From JAYEHK01 sp034659475 (GTDB lineage: Bacteria; Bacillota; Syntrophomonadia; Syntrophomonadales; Syntrophomonadaceae), in assembly GCA_034659475.1 (NCBI GenBank), contig JAYEHK010000125.1, forward strand, positions 1 through 12,284: a stretch of 12,284 nucleotides of DNA, in the 5' to 3' direction. Of the stretch, positions 6,555 to 12,284 are shown in pieces; within the stretch, counting starts at the first letter, position 1, and each line of letters starts with the position of its first letter. The notes under the pieces were generated by a model. It worked only from the letters and a program-made list of their open reading frames with translations, made no database searches and had not been told where the DNA came from. The position numbers and the translations under genes are program-made.

Positions 6555-8087
6555 TTATTGTTGTTCTATCGCCAGTTCTTCATTCCGACAAAAGATTCTG
6601 TTAATATGCTCGACGGAATATTCCTTCGTCAGGCTACTAACCAGCGGAATAACCACTAACGGTACAAGCATCGCCAGAGAGCTGAAGAAAGGCATGCCCC
6701 AACCGCTTAACAGCTCTAAGACAGCAGGACGAATGAACGATGGCTGAAAGGTAAGTAAAAAATATCCTCCCAAAGAAATCGCCAGCCCTGTAATCAGCCC
6801 TGCCCATGCCCCGGATTTAGTTGTTTTTTCCATAAACAGACCACATAGATAAGGAGCAAGAAAAGCCCCTGCTACCGTTCCCCATGACAAAGCCATCAGC
6901 GTCAAGATAATAGCCGGCGGTTTAATCGCAATATACAGGGAGAAAACTATAAAAACCACACATAGGATTCTCATTAAACGCATGGTCGTCTTTTCATCCA
7001 TCTCTGGAAAAAGGGTTCCCCTAACCAGATCAATCGTAATAGACGAACTGGCTACCAGGACCAGAGAGGACAACGTAGACATCGATGCAGATAAGACCAG
7101 AATCAATATCAGAACAGCTATAATCGCCGGCAGAGTCTTAACAAAAATCATCGGCATAATCAGATCAGGCGTCGCCTTGCCTGCAAGCAATGGCAATTGT
7201 TCAAAAAACAAGTGACCCATTGAACCTACATAGTAAGCCCCTCCAGTAATGATTAATGCAAATACCGTTGATACAATCGTTGCTCTGGGAATAACATCCT
7301 GACTCTTTATTCCATAAAACTTCTGAACCATCTGTGGCAGCCCCCATGTTCCCAGACTGGTTAAAATGATTAATGAAACCAAACTCACCCATTTTATACC
7401 ACTATTAGGAGAAATCAAGCCTGGATCAATGGCTTTTAAAGAATGATACCCCTGTATGACTCCACCAACCGCATCACTGCCCACTACAAAGTAAATCATT
7501 AAGGCAATTCCGGCAATCATAAATAATCCCTGCACAAAATCAATCAGAGCAACCGCCAGATATCCACCCAAAACAAGATAGACAGCGGTTAAGCACGTCA
7601 TTAACAAAAGAGCAACTACATAAGGGATTTGAAAAACCTGTTCAAACAGGTAACTTAACCCCATGAATACCGAAGCAGTATAAGGAATAAAAAAGATAAA
7701 TATAATTAAACTGGCAACAATTTTCATATTACGGGAATCATATCGAGCTTCAAGAAAGGAAGGCATCGTAAGCACATTTAATCTGCCGGTCATTTCTCTG
7801 GTTTTGGGGGCCAAAACCTTCCACGCGAGGTACGTTCCAATCAGCGTGTTACCAACAGCTATCCACAGTGCAGACAAACCAAATCCCCACCCTACCTTTC
7901 CAGCAAAACCAATGATAAGAACCGCTGAAAAATAGGTGGTTCCAAATGAAAAGGCTGACATCCAGGGACCCACTGATCGGTTACCCAAGACAAAATCATC
8001 AACCGTATTTGTTCTCTTGCTGGTGTAAAGACCGAGTCCAACCACAAGCAGAACATACAACAACAAAATAGCAAGCTTTGCAATCAT
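6555..8087 (-). CDS. Sodium:solute symporter (SSS family)
   Basis: This 510-residue inner-membrane protein has about 13 hydrophobic segments and takes up a small solute with sodium. Family features include the opening helix followed by DDFVLGNRSVGPW (about 30-42), FSFGTTYFSAVLIIGFAGK in the unwound first core helix, VALIDFVQGLFMI in the fifth core region, GLPQMVQKFY, and LSASMSTLSSLVLVASS, where the adjacent Ser/Thr contribute to the sodium site in PutP-like members. Length is typical. The substrate is uncertain: proline, pantothenate and monocarboxylate carriers all share these motifs, so no symbol is given. The ATG at 8085-8087 has AGGAGG 7 bases upstream. It is the second gene after the small GTG-start protein (98 bases apart, with only a short GAGAC/GTCTC hairpin between), so co-transcription is likely. 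A strong terminator follows. Confidence 0.93.
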   Translation of the reverse strand: MIAKLAILLLYVLLVVGLGLYTSKRTNTVDDFVLGNRSVGPWMSAFSFGTTYFSAVLIIGFAGKVGWGFGLSALWIAVGNTLIGTYLAWKVLAPKTREMTGRLNVLTMPSFLEARYDSRNMKIVASLIIFIFFIPYTASVFMGLSYLFEQVFQIPYVVALLLMTCLTAVYLVLGGYLAVALIDFVQGLFMIAGIALMIYFVVGSDAVGGVIQGYHSLKAIDPGLISPNSGIKWVSLVSLIILTSLGTWGLPQMVQKFYGIKSQDVIPRATIVSTVFALIITGGAYYVGSMGHLFFEQLPLLAGKATPDLIMPMIFVKTLPAIIAVLILILVLSASMSTLSSLVLVASSSITIDLVRGTLFPEMDEKTTMRLMRILCVVFIVFSLYIAIKPPAIILTLMALSWGTVAGAFLAPYLCGLFMEKTTKSGAWAGLITGLAISLGGYFLLTFQPSFIRPAVLELLSGWGMPFFSSLAMLVPLVVIPLVSSLTKEYSVEHINRIFCRNEELAIEQQ

Positions 8088-8185
8088 GTTCCATCCTCCT
8101 ATACTACATATATTAAATTAGGCTTCTTGTTTGAGACTCACACGTCTCTCCCCAATTTCCCAGAATTAACTCTGCAAATTGAGTT

Positions 8186-8479
8186 CTACCATCCTTCAAC
8201 CTGAAACCTATTATTATGGTATTGTACCTTATGGACAACCGTTTTGTCACTACCCAAAATAATATTTTTTTCGCTTGGAATCCCTTCAATTAAACACCAG
8301 TTATGATATACCACCTCATCACTTTGACCAGTCAAATTGTTCACTCCCAGATATTCAAGCAACTTCTGCAGACCTATCAAATAGACTCTTCTGGTATCCG
8401 CCTCAATAAAAAATGTCGTGATACCAGCTGCCTCCAGAGCAGCCACGGCTGCTCCAACATACATCCCATTTACAGCCAC
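8186..8479 (-). CDS. Small hypothetical protein upstream of the symporter
   Basis: This 97-residue soluble protein has no signal or membrane segment. The N-terminal part (about 5-42) is an Ala-rich helix followed by a strand and another helix (AAVAALEAAGITTFFIEADT). The C-terminal part has several histidines and aromatic residues. I do not recognise the family. The start is a GTG (8477-8479) with GGGAGG 7 bases upstream; an out-of-frame ATG just before it leads to a stop within three codons. A good promoter lies at 8530-8558. It precedes the sodium:solute symporter on the same strand with no clear terminator between them, so it may be functionally linked to transport. That link rests on context only. 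Confidence 0.65.
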   Translation of the reverse strand: MAVNGMYVGAAVAALEAAGITTFFIEADTRRVYLIGLQKLLEYLGVNNLTGQSDEVVYHNWCLIEGIPSEKNIILGSDKTVVHKVQYHNNRFQVEGW

Positions 8480-8529
8480 ATTTGTGCCTCCCTGCTAGTT
8501 ATCATATCACTAACATTACAGCCCCACTC

Positions 8530-8558
8530 TTATTACCCCTACCGAAAAACATATGCAA
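8530..8558 (-). promoter_or_regulatory. Probable sigma-A promoter for the 8186-8479 gene and symporter
   Basis: On the minus strand TTGCAT (8553-8558) and TAATAA (8530-8535) are separated by exactly 17 bases. The expected transcript start is near 8523, giving a leader of about 40 bases before the GTG start. It lies back-to-back with the plus-strand promoter region of the phosphatase gene. Confidence 0.5.
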
Positions 8559-8654
8559 AATGTTTCCTTAATAGACTATATGAATAAATCATTAACAATG
8601 TCCCTTTTACAAACAAATCGCTCCAAAATCCCCTTATATTATCAACAACTGAAA

Positions 8655-8663
8655 TGTTATACT
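8655..8663 (+). promoter_or_regulatory. Candidate extended -10 promoter of the phosphatase gene
   Basis: TGTTATACT has the TGn-TATAAT form of an extended -10 element. The -35 position at a 17-base distance is TATATT, which is weak, as often seen with extended -10 promoters. The expected leader is about 70 bases long. Confidence 0.35.
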
Positions 8664-8737
8664 TGCTGTTAGAATATAAAACATTCTTATTACATCAAGC
8701 TAATATTCAACCATATTCTATCAGGAGGAAATTTTAA

Positions 8738-9544
8738 ATGAATTTATTTGCGGATTACCACACACATTCAGCCTTTTCAGGTGACTGTGATGTACCCATG
8801 GAACTCATGTTGAAAAGAGCTACAGAAATAGGACTAAATGAAATTGTTGTTACCGATCATGTTGATTACGATTATGCAGATCCCGCTTTTGAAATGATTG
8901 ATTTTGATGAATACAGATCAACCTGTCTTAACCTGCAGAAGAAATACAGGGAAAAGATACGTCTTCTCATGGGTGTTGAAGTAGGATACCAACCCCATAT
9001 CCAGGAACGGATAGAACAACTCCTTAACAAATATCCCTTTGACTTTGTCATCTGTTCCATGCATATGGCAGACAAACTTGACTTCTATACGGGGGATTTT
9101 TTTACAGGAAAAGAACAAAAAATCGCCTACCTGAGATATTTTGAGAATGTCCTGCACGGTGTAAACCAATTTCAAGACTATGATGTTTACGGACACCTGG
9201 ATTTTATTGTACGTTACGGTCCCTATGCAAATAAGAAACTGAGCTACCATGATTACACTGACATTATAGATGCTGTGTTGAAATCCATCATTCAAAATGG
9301 ACATGGTATAGAGATCAATACATCTGGATATCGGTACAATCTCAACCAATTTCATCCCCAGAAGGACATTGTAAAACGCTTTAAACAATTAGGAGGCGAA
9401 ATTGTGACGGTCGGTTCTGATGCGCATACACAAGAAGATATCGCATCCCATTTCAGTCTGGCGTATACATTGTTAAAAGAAGTTGGGTTTAACCATATCG
9501 CAACCTATGAACAAAGAAAAGTTAGTTTTATTCCTGTTCCTTAA
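8738..9544 (+). CDS. hisK: PHP-type histidinol-phosphatase (HisK/HisJ family)
   Basis: This 268-residue cytoplasmic metal-dependent phosphatase likely removes phosphate from L-histidinol phosphate, the next-to-last stage of histidine synthesis. PHP-domain motifs are all visible: DYHTHS (His8, His10), TDH (Asp40, His41), GVEVGY (Glu81), CSMH (His109), YGHLDF (His153, Asp155), EINTSG and VGSDAH (Asp228, His230). These give the trinuclear metal site. Length matches the HisJ/HisK family (about 260-275). The ATG follows AGGAGG by 9 bases. No other his gene is adjacent, so it is a stand-alone copy, which is common for this enzyme in Firmicutes. A related PHP phosphoesterase with another substrate cannot be excluded. 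No T-box leader was seen upstream. Confidence 0.88.
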   Translation: MNLFADYHTHSAFSGDCDVPMELMLKRATEIGLNEIVVTDHVDYDYADPAFEMIDFDEYRSTCLNLQKKYREKIRLLMGVEVGYQPHIQERIEQLLNKYPFDFVICSMHMADKLDFYTGDFFTGKEQKIAYLRYFENVLHGVNQFQDYDVYGHLDFIVRYGPYANKKLSYHDYTDIIDAVLKSIIQNGHGIEINTSGYRYNLNQFHPQKDIVKRFKQLGGEIVTVGSDAHTQEDIASHFSLAYTLLKEVGFNHIATYEQRKVSFIPVP

Positions 9545-9667
9545 GAGATTGGATTATTTTAGTATAGGTATAAAAAATGCTTTTCTAATGTAACATAATA
9601 GAGTGTATTGTCGAAAAAGAAGATGTACGGTAAATAAAACCAGCATATGAAAGGCGAGGTGTTATTT

Positions 9668-9906
9668 ATGGCTCATACATTGCCCTCTTTACGCTATGCA
9701 TATGATGCACTGGAACCCCATTTAGATGAACAGACCCTTAAAATTCACCATGATCTACACCACAAATCTTATGTAGACGGATTGAACAAAGCAGAAGTCA
9801 AATTGGACGAAGCACGGGAAGCCAACGACTTTTCTCTTATTAAACATGGTGGAACCTGGTTTGCTGGGGAACTGTTACCAAACGGTTTGAAAAAGCGATT
9901 TAATAA
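9668..9906 (+). pseudogene. sodA: Superoxide dismutase gene with internal deletion
   Basis: The first 60 codons encode a textbook Mn/Fe superoxide dismutase N-terminus (MAHTLPSLRYAYDALEPHLD, then KIHHDLHHKSYVDGLNKA, ending FSLIKH). The first metal ligand (His27) is present. At about 9847 the sequence jumps straight to the C-terminal end of the same enzyme, but in another frame: 9850-9900 reads WNLVCWGTVTKRFEKAI, followed by TAA TAA (9901-9906). Relative to a normal ~200-residue enzyme about 120 codons are missing, including the second histidine and the Asp/His pair near the C-terminus that complete the metal site. The original frame stays open to 9997, passing through the terminator, and would give a chimeric 109-residue product with a meaningless tail. 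The ATG at 9668 is chosen by family start and by GAGGTG 6 bases upstream. No activity is expected. Confidence 0.9.
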
Positions 9907-9913
9907 CTTGCAT

Positions 9914-9942
9914 AAAAAGCCAGACTATGATCTGGCTTTTTT
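9914..9942 (+). terminator. Intrinsic terminator of the broken sodA
   Basis: An 11-bp stem (AAAAAGCCAGA at 9914-9924 with TCTGGCTTTTT at 9931-9941) with a 6-base loop ends in a T run. It begins 8 bases after the original TAA TAA stop pair of the dismutase, showing that the true 3' end of the gene has survived. Confidence 0.9.
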
Positions 9943-10004
9943 GTATGATCTTATTAAATATATTGATCATAAAAAGGGTTTTTTACACATATGTTGAATA
10001 TTTT

Positions 10005-10020
10005 ACCATACCTGTATGGT
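10005..10020 (+). promoter_or_regulatory. Perfect inverted repeat upstream of the chemoreceptor
   Basis: ACCATAC-CT-GTATGGT is a perfect 7-bp inverted repeat with a 2-base centre, 26 bases before the GTG start. Its size and symmetry suit a dimeric regulator site. The 2-base gap is too tight for a good RNA loop unless inner pairs open. A second inverted repeat (TATGATC at 9944-9950 with GATCATA at 9965-9971) lies a little farther upstream. Confidence 0.35.
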
Positions 10021-10045
10021 GACTAGGTTTTAAGGAGGGTTATCA

Positions 10046-11764
10046 GTGAATGTAATGCAAACAGTGGAACGACTGGCAAGAAAAATCAATGTACGCCTCC
10101 GGCTTATCCTTGCTTTTACATTGGTTGTTATAGTTGTTGCAGGTGTCATGGGCATCTATGCAACCAACGAAATGTCGGAAAAAATCGTTAATGCCGCCCA
10201 GCAAAAATTAAAATCAGATTTAGCTTTAGGCAAACAGATCATTGATGAAAGATATCCAGGAGAATGGAGCATTGTTGAAGGAATATTATACAAAGGTACT
10301 GTACCTATGGAAAACAATTTTAAAGTTATTGATGATATAGGATCATTAACCGGGGATACCGTAACCATATTTAAAGGGGATACCAGAGTCTCAACCAACG
10401 TTATGAAAAATGGACAGCGAAAGACTGGAACCCAGGTGTCTAAACAGGTAGCACAGGCAGTTCTATCAGAAGGCAGAACCTTCATAGGCCGCGCAAATGT
10501 TGTAGGTACCTGGAATGAAACTGCATATGAACCCATTTATGATGCTTCAGGAAAGATTATTGGCATCTGGTATGTAGGTGTTCCTGCAACCCCATATGAT
10601 GAGATGGTAGTGGCTTTTCGTCTAAAGATGATCACAACCTCCGCAGTTGGTATTTTGTTTGGTTTCCTGGCAGCTTTCCTCATTGCGTTTACCGTTGATA
10701 AGCCCCTGCGTCGTATACAATCAGCAATAACATCAACCAGCAACGGGGATCTAACAGTACAGATTCCAACCAATGGCCATGACGAATTAAGTCATCTAGG
10801 TCAAATGACAAATAACATGGTATTAAAAATATCCGAGTTAATCACTATATCCAAAAATCTAACAGAAAAAGTTCGCTCCTCAACCTCATTACTTAACGAA
10901 CGATCAGACGCCAACGTAATCCTGATAAACGACATTGCCAGCAAATCTCAAGCCATGAGTGATACCACCCTTGCCCAGGCAGAATTGACTACTCAATCCA
11001 AGGCAGCCATTAGTGAAATGTCGGTTGCTATGCAGCAAATGGCACTAAACACTCAAAAGATCAATTCATCATCTACTGGTGCCTCACAAAAAGCGCAACT
11101 GGGTGAGAAACAAATAGAACAAGCCATTCAACAAATCTCCATAATCAGTGAAACCGTAAATTCAACCTCAGACGTAATTCAACATCTAGGATCCAGGTCG
11201 CAACAGATTGGCAAAATTGTTGACCTCATTACAAACATTGCTGATCAGACCAACCTTCTTGCGCTCAATGCTGCCATCGAAGCTGCCCGTGCCGGTGAAA
11301 TGGGTCGAGGATTTGCCGTTGTTGCTGATGAGGTGAGAAAACTGGCAGAGGAATCTGGAGATGCAGCCAAACAAATCGCTGGACTTATTGAAGAAGTTCA
11401 AACCGAGGCTTTACGAGCAGTGAGTTCAATGGATGCAGGAACCAGAGAAGTGTCCAGTGGTTCAGAGATTATTCATAATGCAGGAAAAGCCTTTGAAGAT
11501 ATCATCACTGCCATTGATCAAGTAGGTCAACAGATACAGGAGATGTCCGCCACAACCGAAGAAATCGCCTCCAGTGGTGAATGTGCTCTGCAAGCCATCG
11601 ACCAAACCTCGGCCGCAGCAGAACAAAATTCAAATGACGCAAACCATATTCGCGAGCAGATTCAGTTGCAGCTTTCCGGATTCAGGGAAATAAGCGCATC
11701 GGTGGATGAATTAACCCTTGCCATTGATGACCTTCAGCGTTCCATAGACTTCTTCAAGATTTAA
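10046..11764 (+). CDS. Methyl-accepting chemotaxis protein with single Cache sensor
   Basis: This 572-residue transmembrane chemoreceptor has, in order: TM1 (about 19-40); an extracytoplasmic sensor of about 150 residues with the FIGRANVVGTWNETAYEPIYD and IIGIWYVGVP pattern of single-Cache (sCache_3-type) domains; TM2 (about 194-216); HAMP (about 217-270); and a long coiled-coil signalling domain. The hairpin tip around 395-439 (IADQTNLLALNAAIEAARAG, then GRGFAVVADEVRKLAEES) is the highly conserved CheA/CheW contact site. There is no C-terminal CheR-tethering pentapeptide. The start is GTG at 10046, with AAGGAGGG 6-7 bases upstream; the ATG three codons later is too far from that site. It appears to be a single-gene unit. 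The ligand is unknown; sCache_3-type sensors often bind small organic acids. No clear intrinsic terminator follows. Confidence 0.95.
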   Translation: MNVMQTVERLARKINVRLRLILAFTLVVIVVAGVMGIYATNEMSEKIVNAAQQKLKSDLALGKQIIDERYPGEWSIVEGILYKGTVPMENNFKVIDDIGSLTGDTVTIFKGDTRVSTNVMKNGQRKTGTQVSKQVAQAVLSEGRTFIGRANVVGTWNETAYEPIYDASGKIIGIWYVGVPATPYDEMVVAFRLKMITTSAVGILFGFLAAFLIAFTVDKPLRRIQSAITSTSNGDLTVQIPTNGHDELSHLGQMTNNMVLKISELITISKNLTEKVRSSTSLLNERSDANVILINDIASKSQAMSDTTLAQAELTTQSKAAISEMSVAMQQMALNTQKINSSSTGASQKAQLGEKQIEQAIQQISIISETVNSTSDVIQHLGSRSQQIGKIVDLITNIADQTNLLALNAAIEAARAGEMGRGFAVVADEVRKLAEESGDAAKQIAGLIEEVQTEALRAVSSMDAGTREVSSGSEIIHNAGKAFEDIITAIDQVGQQIQEMSATTEEIASSGECALQAIDQTSAAAEQNSNDANHIREQIQLQLSGFREISASVDELTLAIDDLQRSIDFFKI

Positions 11765-11793
11765 TTAGAAAATAGACACGGATTACACGGATT
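11761..11793. repeat. Dispersed repeat copy with tandem ACACGGATT
   Basis: The 15-mer shared with 3020-3034 overlaps the stop codon of the chemoreceptor gene. It is followed at once by two tandem copies of ACACGGATT (11776-11784 and 11785-11793). A further copy of the motif (CGCGGATT then ACACGGATT) is at 11919-11936. Confidence 0.65.
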
Positions 11794-11797
11794 TATT

Positions 11798-11828
11798 AGT
11801 TGGACAGTTGGACAGTTGGACAGTTGGA
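11798..11828. repeat. Short tandem repeat, AGTTGGAC x ~3.9
   Basis: An 8-base unit (AGTTGGAC) is repeated in perfect tandem nearly four times, then fades into AACGTTG. It is non-coding and lies 34 bases after the chemoreceptor stop. Confidence 0.85.
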
Positions 11829-11871
11829 ACGTTGAAGTGGGTTAGTACGAAAATAGACGTTGGAATAGACG

Positions 11872-12005
11872 CACCCTTACGGGTACCACTTATGTTTCCT
11901 TCGGTCACTTTTAATATGACGCGGATTACACGGATTTAAAGGATTAACACACCCTTTGGGTACAACTGATGCTCCCTTCGGTCACTTTTAAATAGGTCGC
12001 GGATT
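11872..12005. repeat. Two direct copies of a ~56-base unit, period ~77
   Basis: Copy A (11872-11927) and copy B (11950-12005) align over their full length with few changes and two single-base indels. They share an exact 17-base core, CCTTCGGTCACTTTTAA (11898-11914 and 11975-11991). Each copy starts with a small hairpin (ACCC-ttac-GGGT in A, ACCC-ttt-GGGT in B) and ends in a 'gcggatt' motif. Confidence 0.8.
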
Positions 12006-12029
12006 TTTAAAGTGCAACAATATCATCTC

Positions 12030-12181
12030 GGGGATGAAGGCTTAAGGTTAGCGCAGTGGGGTAAAGGCGATAGAGAAAGATTAAAAATCAGCTCTCCTTA
12101 CCCAAGCACCCAAAGCATCACCTATCCAAGTCATACGTACAACATTAGATCGGACGCAAGCGTTCTTAAGCCTTCAGCCCC
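12030..12181. repeat. 17-bp inverted repeats enclosing an imperfect hairpin
   Basis: GGGGATGAAGGCTTAAG (12030-12046) and CTTAAGCCTTCAGCCCC (12165-12181) are complementary at 16 of 17 positions. Between them lies a long imperfect hairpin: TGGG (12057-12060), TAA (12062-12064), GG (12066-12067), GAG (12073-12075) and GATT (12079-12082) pair with AATC (12086-12089), CTC (12092-12094), CC (12096-12097), TTA (12098-12100) and CCCA (12101-12104). The right arm is inside the 3' coding end of the minus-strand gene. Confidence 0.65.
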
Positions 12182-12284
12182 TGGTATCACATTACCCCTA
12201 ACCCTTTTACCCGTCTCAAACGCCTCCTGTTCGAGGATTGCAATTAACTGGATCGTAATCTGCGGATCAAACATTGTTCCCGCA
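12131..12284 (-). CDS. 3' end of an HD-GYP-like protein (partial)
   Basis: The last 50 codons of a gene entering from the right edge are visible, with TGA at 12131-12133. The translation begins AGTMFDPQITIQLIAILEQE. The (A/C)GT-x-FDP motif followed by an amphipathic helix is the usual end of HD-GYP domains, which hydrolyse cyclic di-GMP. Catalytic residues would lie outside the window. The remaining 30 residues (ETGKRVRG..., ending ASDLMLYV) are not part of the conserved domain and may be an added tail. Part of that tail is encoded by the right arm of the inverted repeat at 12165-12181, so the end of this gene may have been changed by a repeat. The assignment rests on one short motif. Confidence 0.6.
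   Translation of the reverse strand, partial: AGTMFDPQITIQLIAILEQEAFETGKRVRGNVIPGAEGLRTLASDLMLYV

Larger units (their letters stand above)
11765..12130. other. Non-coding repeat patchwork
   Basis: No gene is visible on either strand between the chemoreceptor stop and the stop of the partial gene at 12131. The region is filled by the dispersed repeat, the octamer tandem, the 77-base-period direct repeats, and a hairpin flanked by inverted repeats (12030-12181). Confidence 0.7.

Noticed and set aside
8133..8148. GAGAC/GTCTC hairpin as a terminator between the small protein and the symporter
   Set aside because: The stem is five pairs and is not followed by a T run on the minus strand.
8918..9388. 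156-codon minus-strand frame opposite the histidinol phosphatase gene
   Set aside because: The plus-strand protein has every PHP motif; the opposite frame has no start signal or recognisable domain.
9647..9997. An intact 116-residue SOD-like gene
   Set aside because: The C-terminal half passes through the intrinsic terminator and does not resemble any dismutase. The real C-terminus lies in another frame, so this is a pseudogene.
12030..12181. Retron msr/msd region
   Set aside because: Paired arms around a hairpin are suggestive, but no reverse transcriptase is visible and the right arm lies inside another coding frame.

Overview
The window looks like a chromosomal stretch from an AT-leaning Firmicute, most likely a clostridial-type anaerobe. 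The reasons are strong AGGAGG-type ribosome binding sites at almost every gene, many intrinsic terminators, an S-layer-homology (SLH) protein, a PHP-type histidinol phosphatase, and several ATG/GTG start choices set by close Shine-Dalgarno sites. No phage, IS transposase, CRISPR array, rRNA or tRNA was seen. The species cannot be named from this sequence.

Layout. Bases 1-8600 are read almost entirely on the minus strand. From the left edge inward: a small membrane-anchored protein (103-525), which is the second gene of a two-gene operon with a metallo-beta-lactamase-fold hydrolase (518-1453); a short acidic protein with its own terminator (1638-2042); and a short unknown protein (2438-2719) whose ribosome binding site lies in the cut-off 5' remnant of a PaaI-type thioesterase gene (2676-2903). 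A repeat-rich spacer (2913-3256) carries a heptanucleotide tandem array. Next is a three-gene ABC importer operon of the NitT/TauT type (binding lipoprotein, then permease, then ATPase; 5764 down to 3257) with overlapping genes. After it come a small secreted SLH protein (5928-6320), a sodium:solute symporter (6555-8087), and a small GTG-start protein (8186-8479) that may share a transcript with the symporter.

From 8738 to 11764 the genes are on the plus strand: a PHP histidinol phosphatase; a superoxide dismutase gene that has lost its middle (pseudogene, 9668-9906, original terminator intact); and a transmembrane chemoreceptor. The right end (11765-12130) is a non-coding patchwork of direct and inverted repeats. 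It shares a 15-base start and a 'cggatt' motif with the spacer at 3020-3077. The last 154 bases hold the 3' end of a minus-strand gene that looks like the C-terminus of an HD-GYP domain protein.

The genes are a housekeeping and accessory mix (transport, sensing, surface, amino-acid synthesis) rather than one pathway. The points most worth a second look are the internally deleted sodA, the thioesterase remnant reused as a leader, the heptamer array, and the repeat and hairpin cluster at the right end. I did not find convincing evidence of a new multi-gene system.
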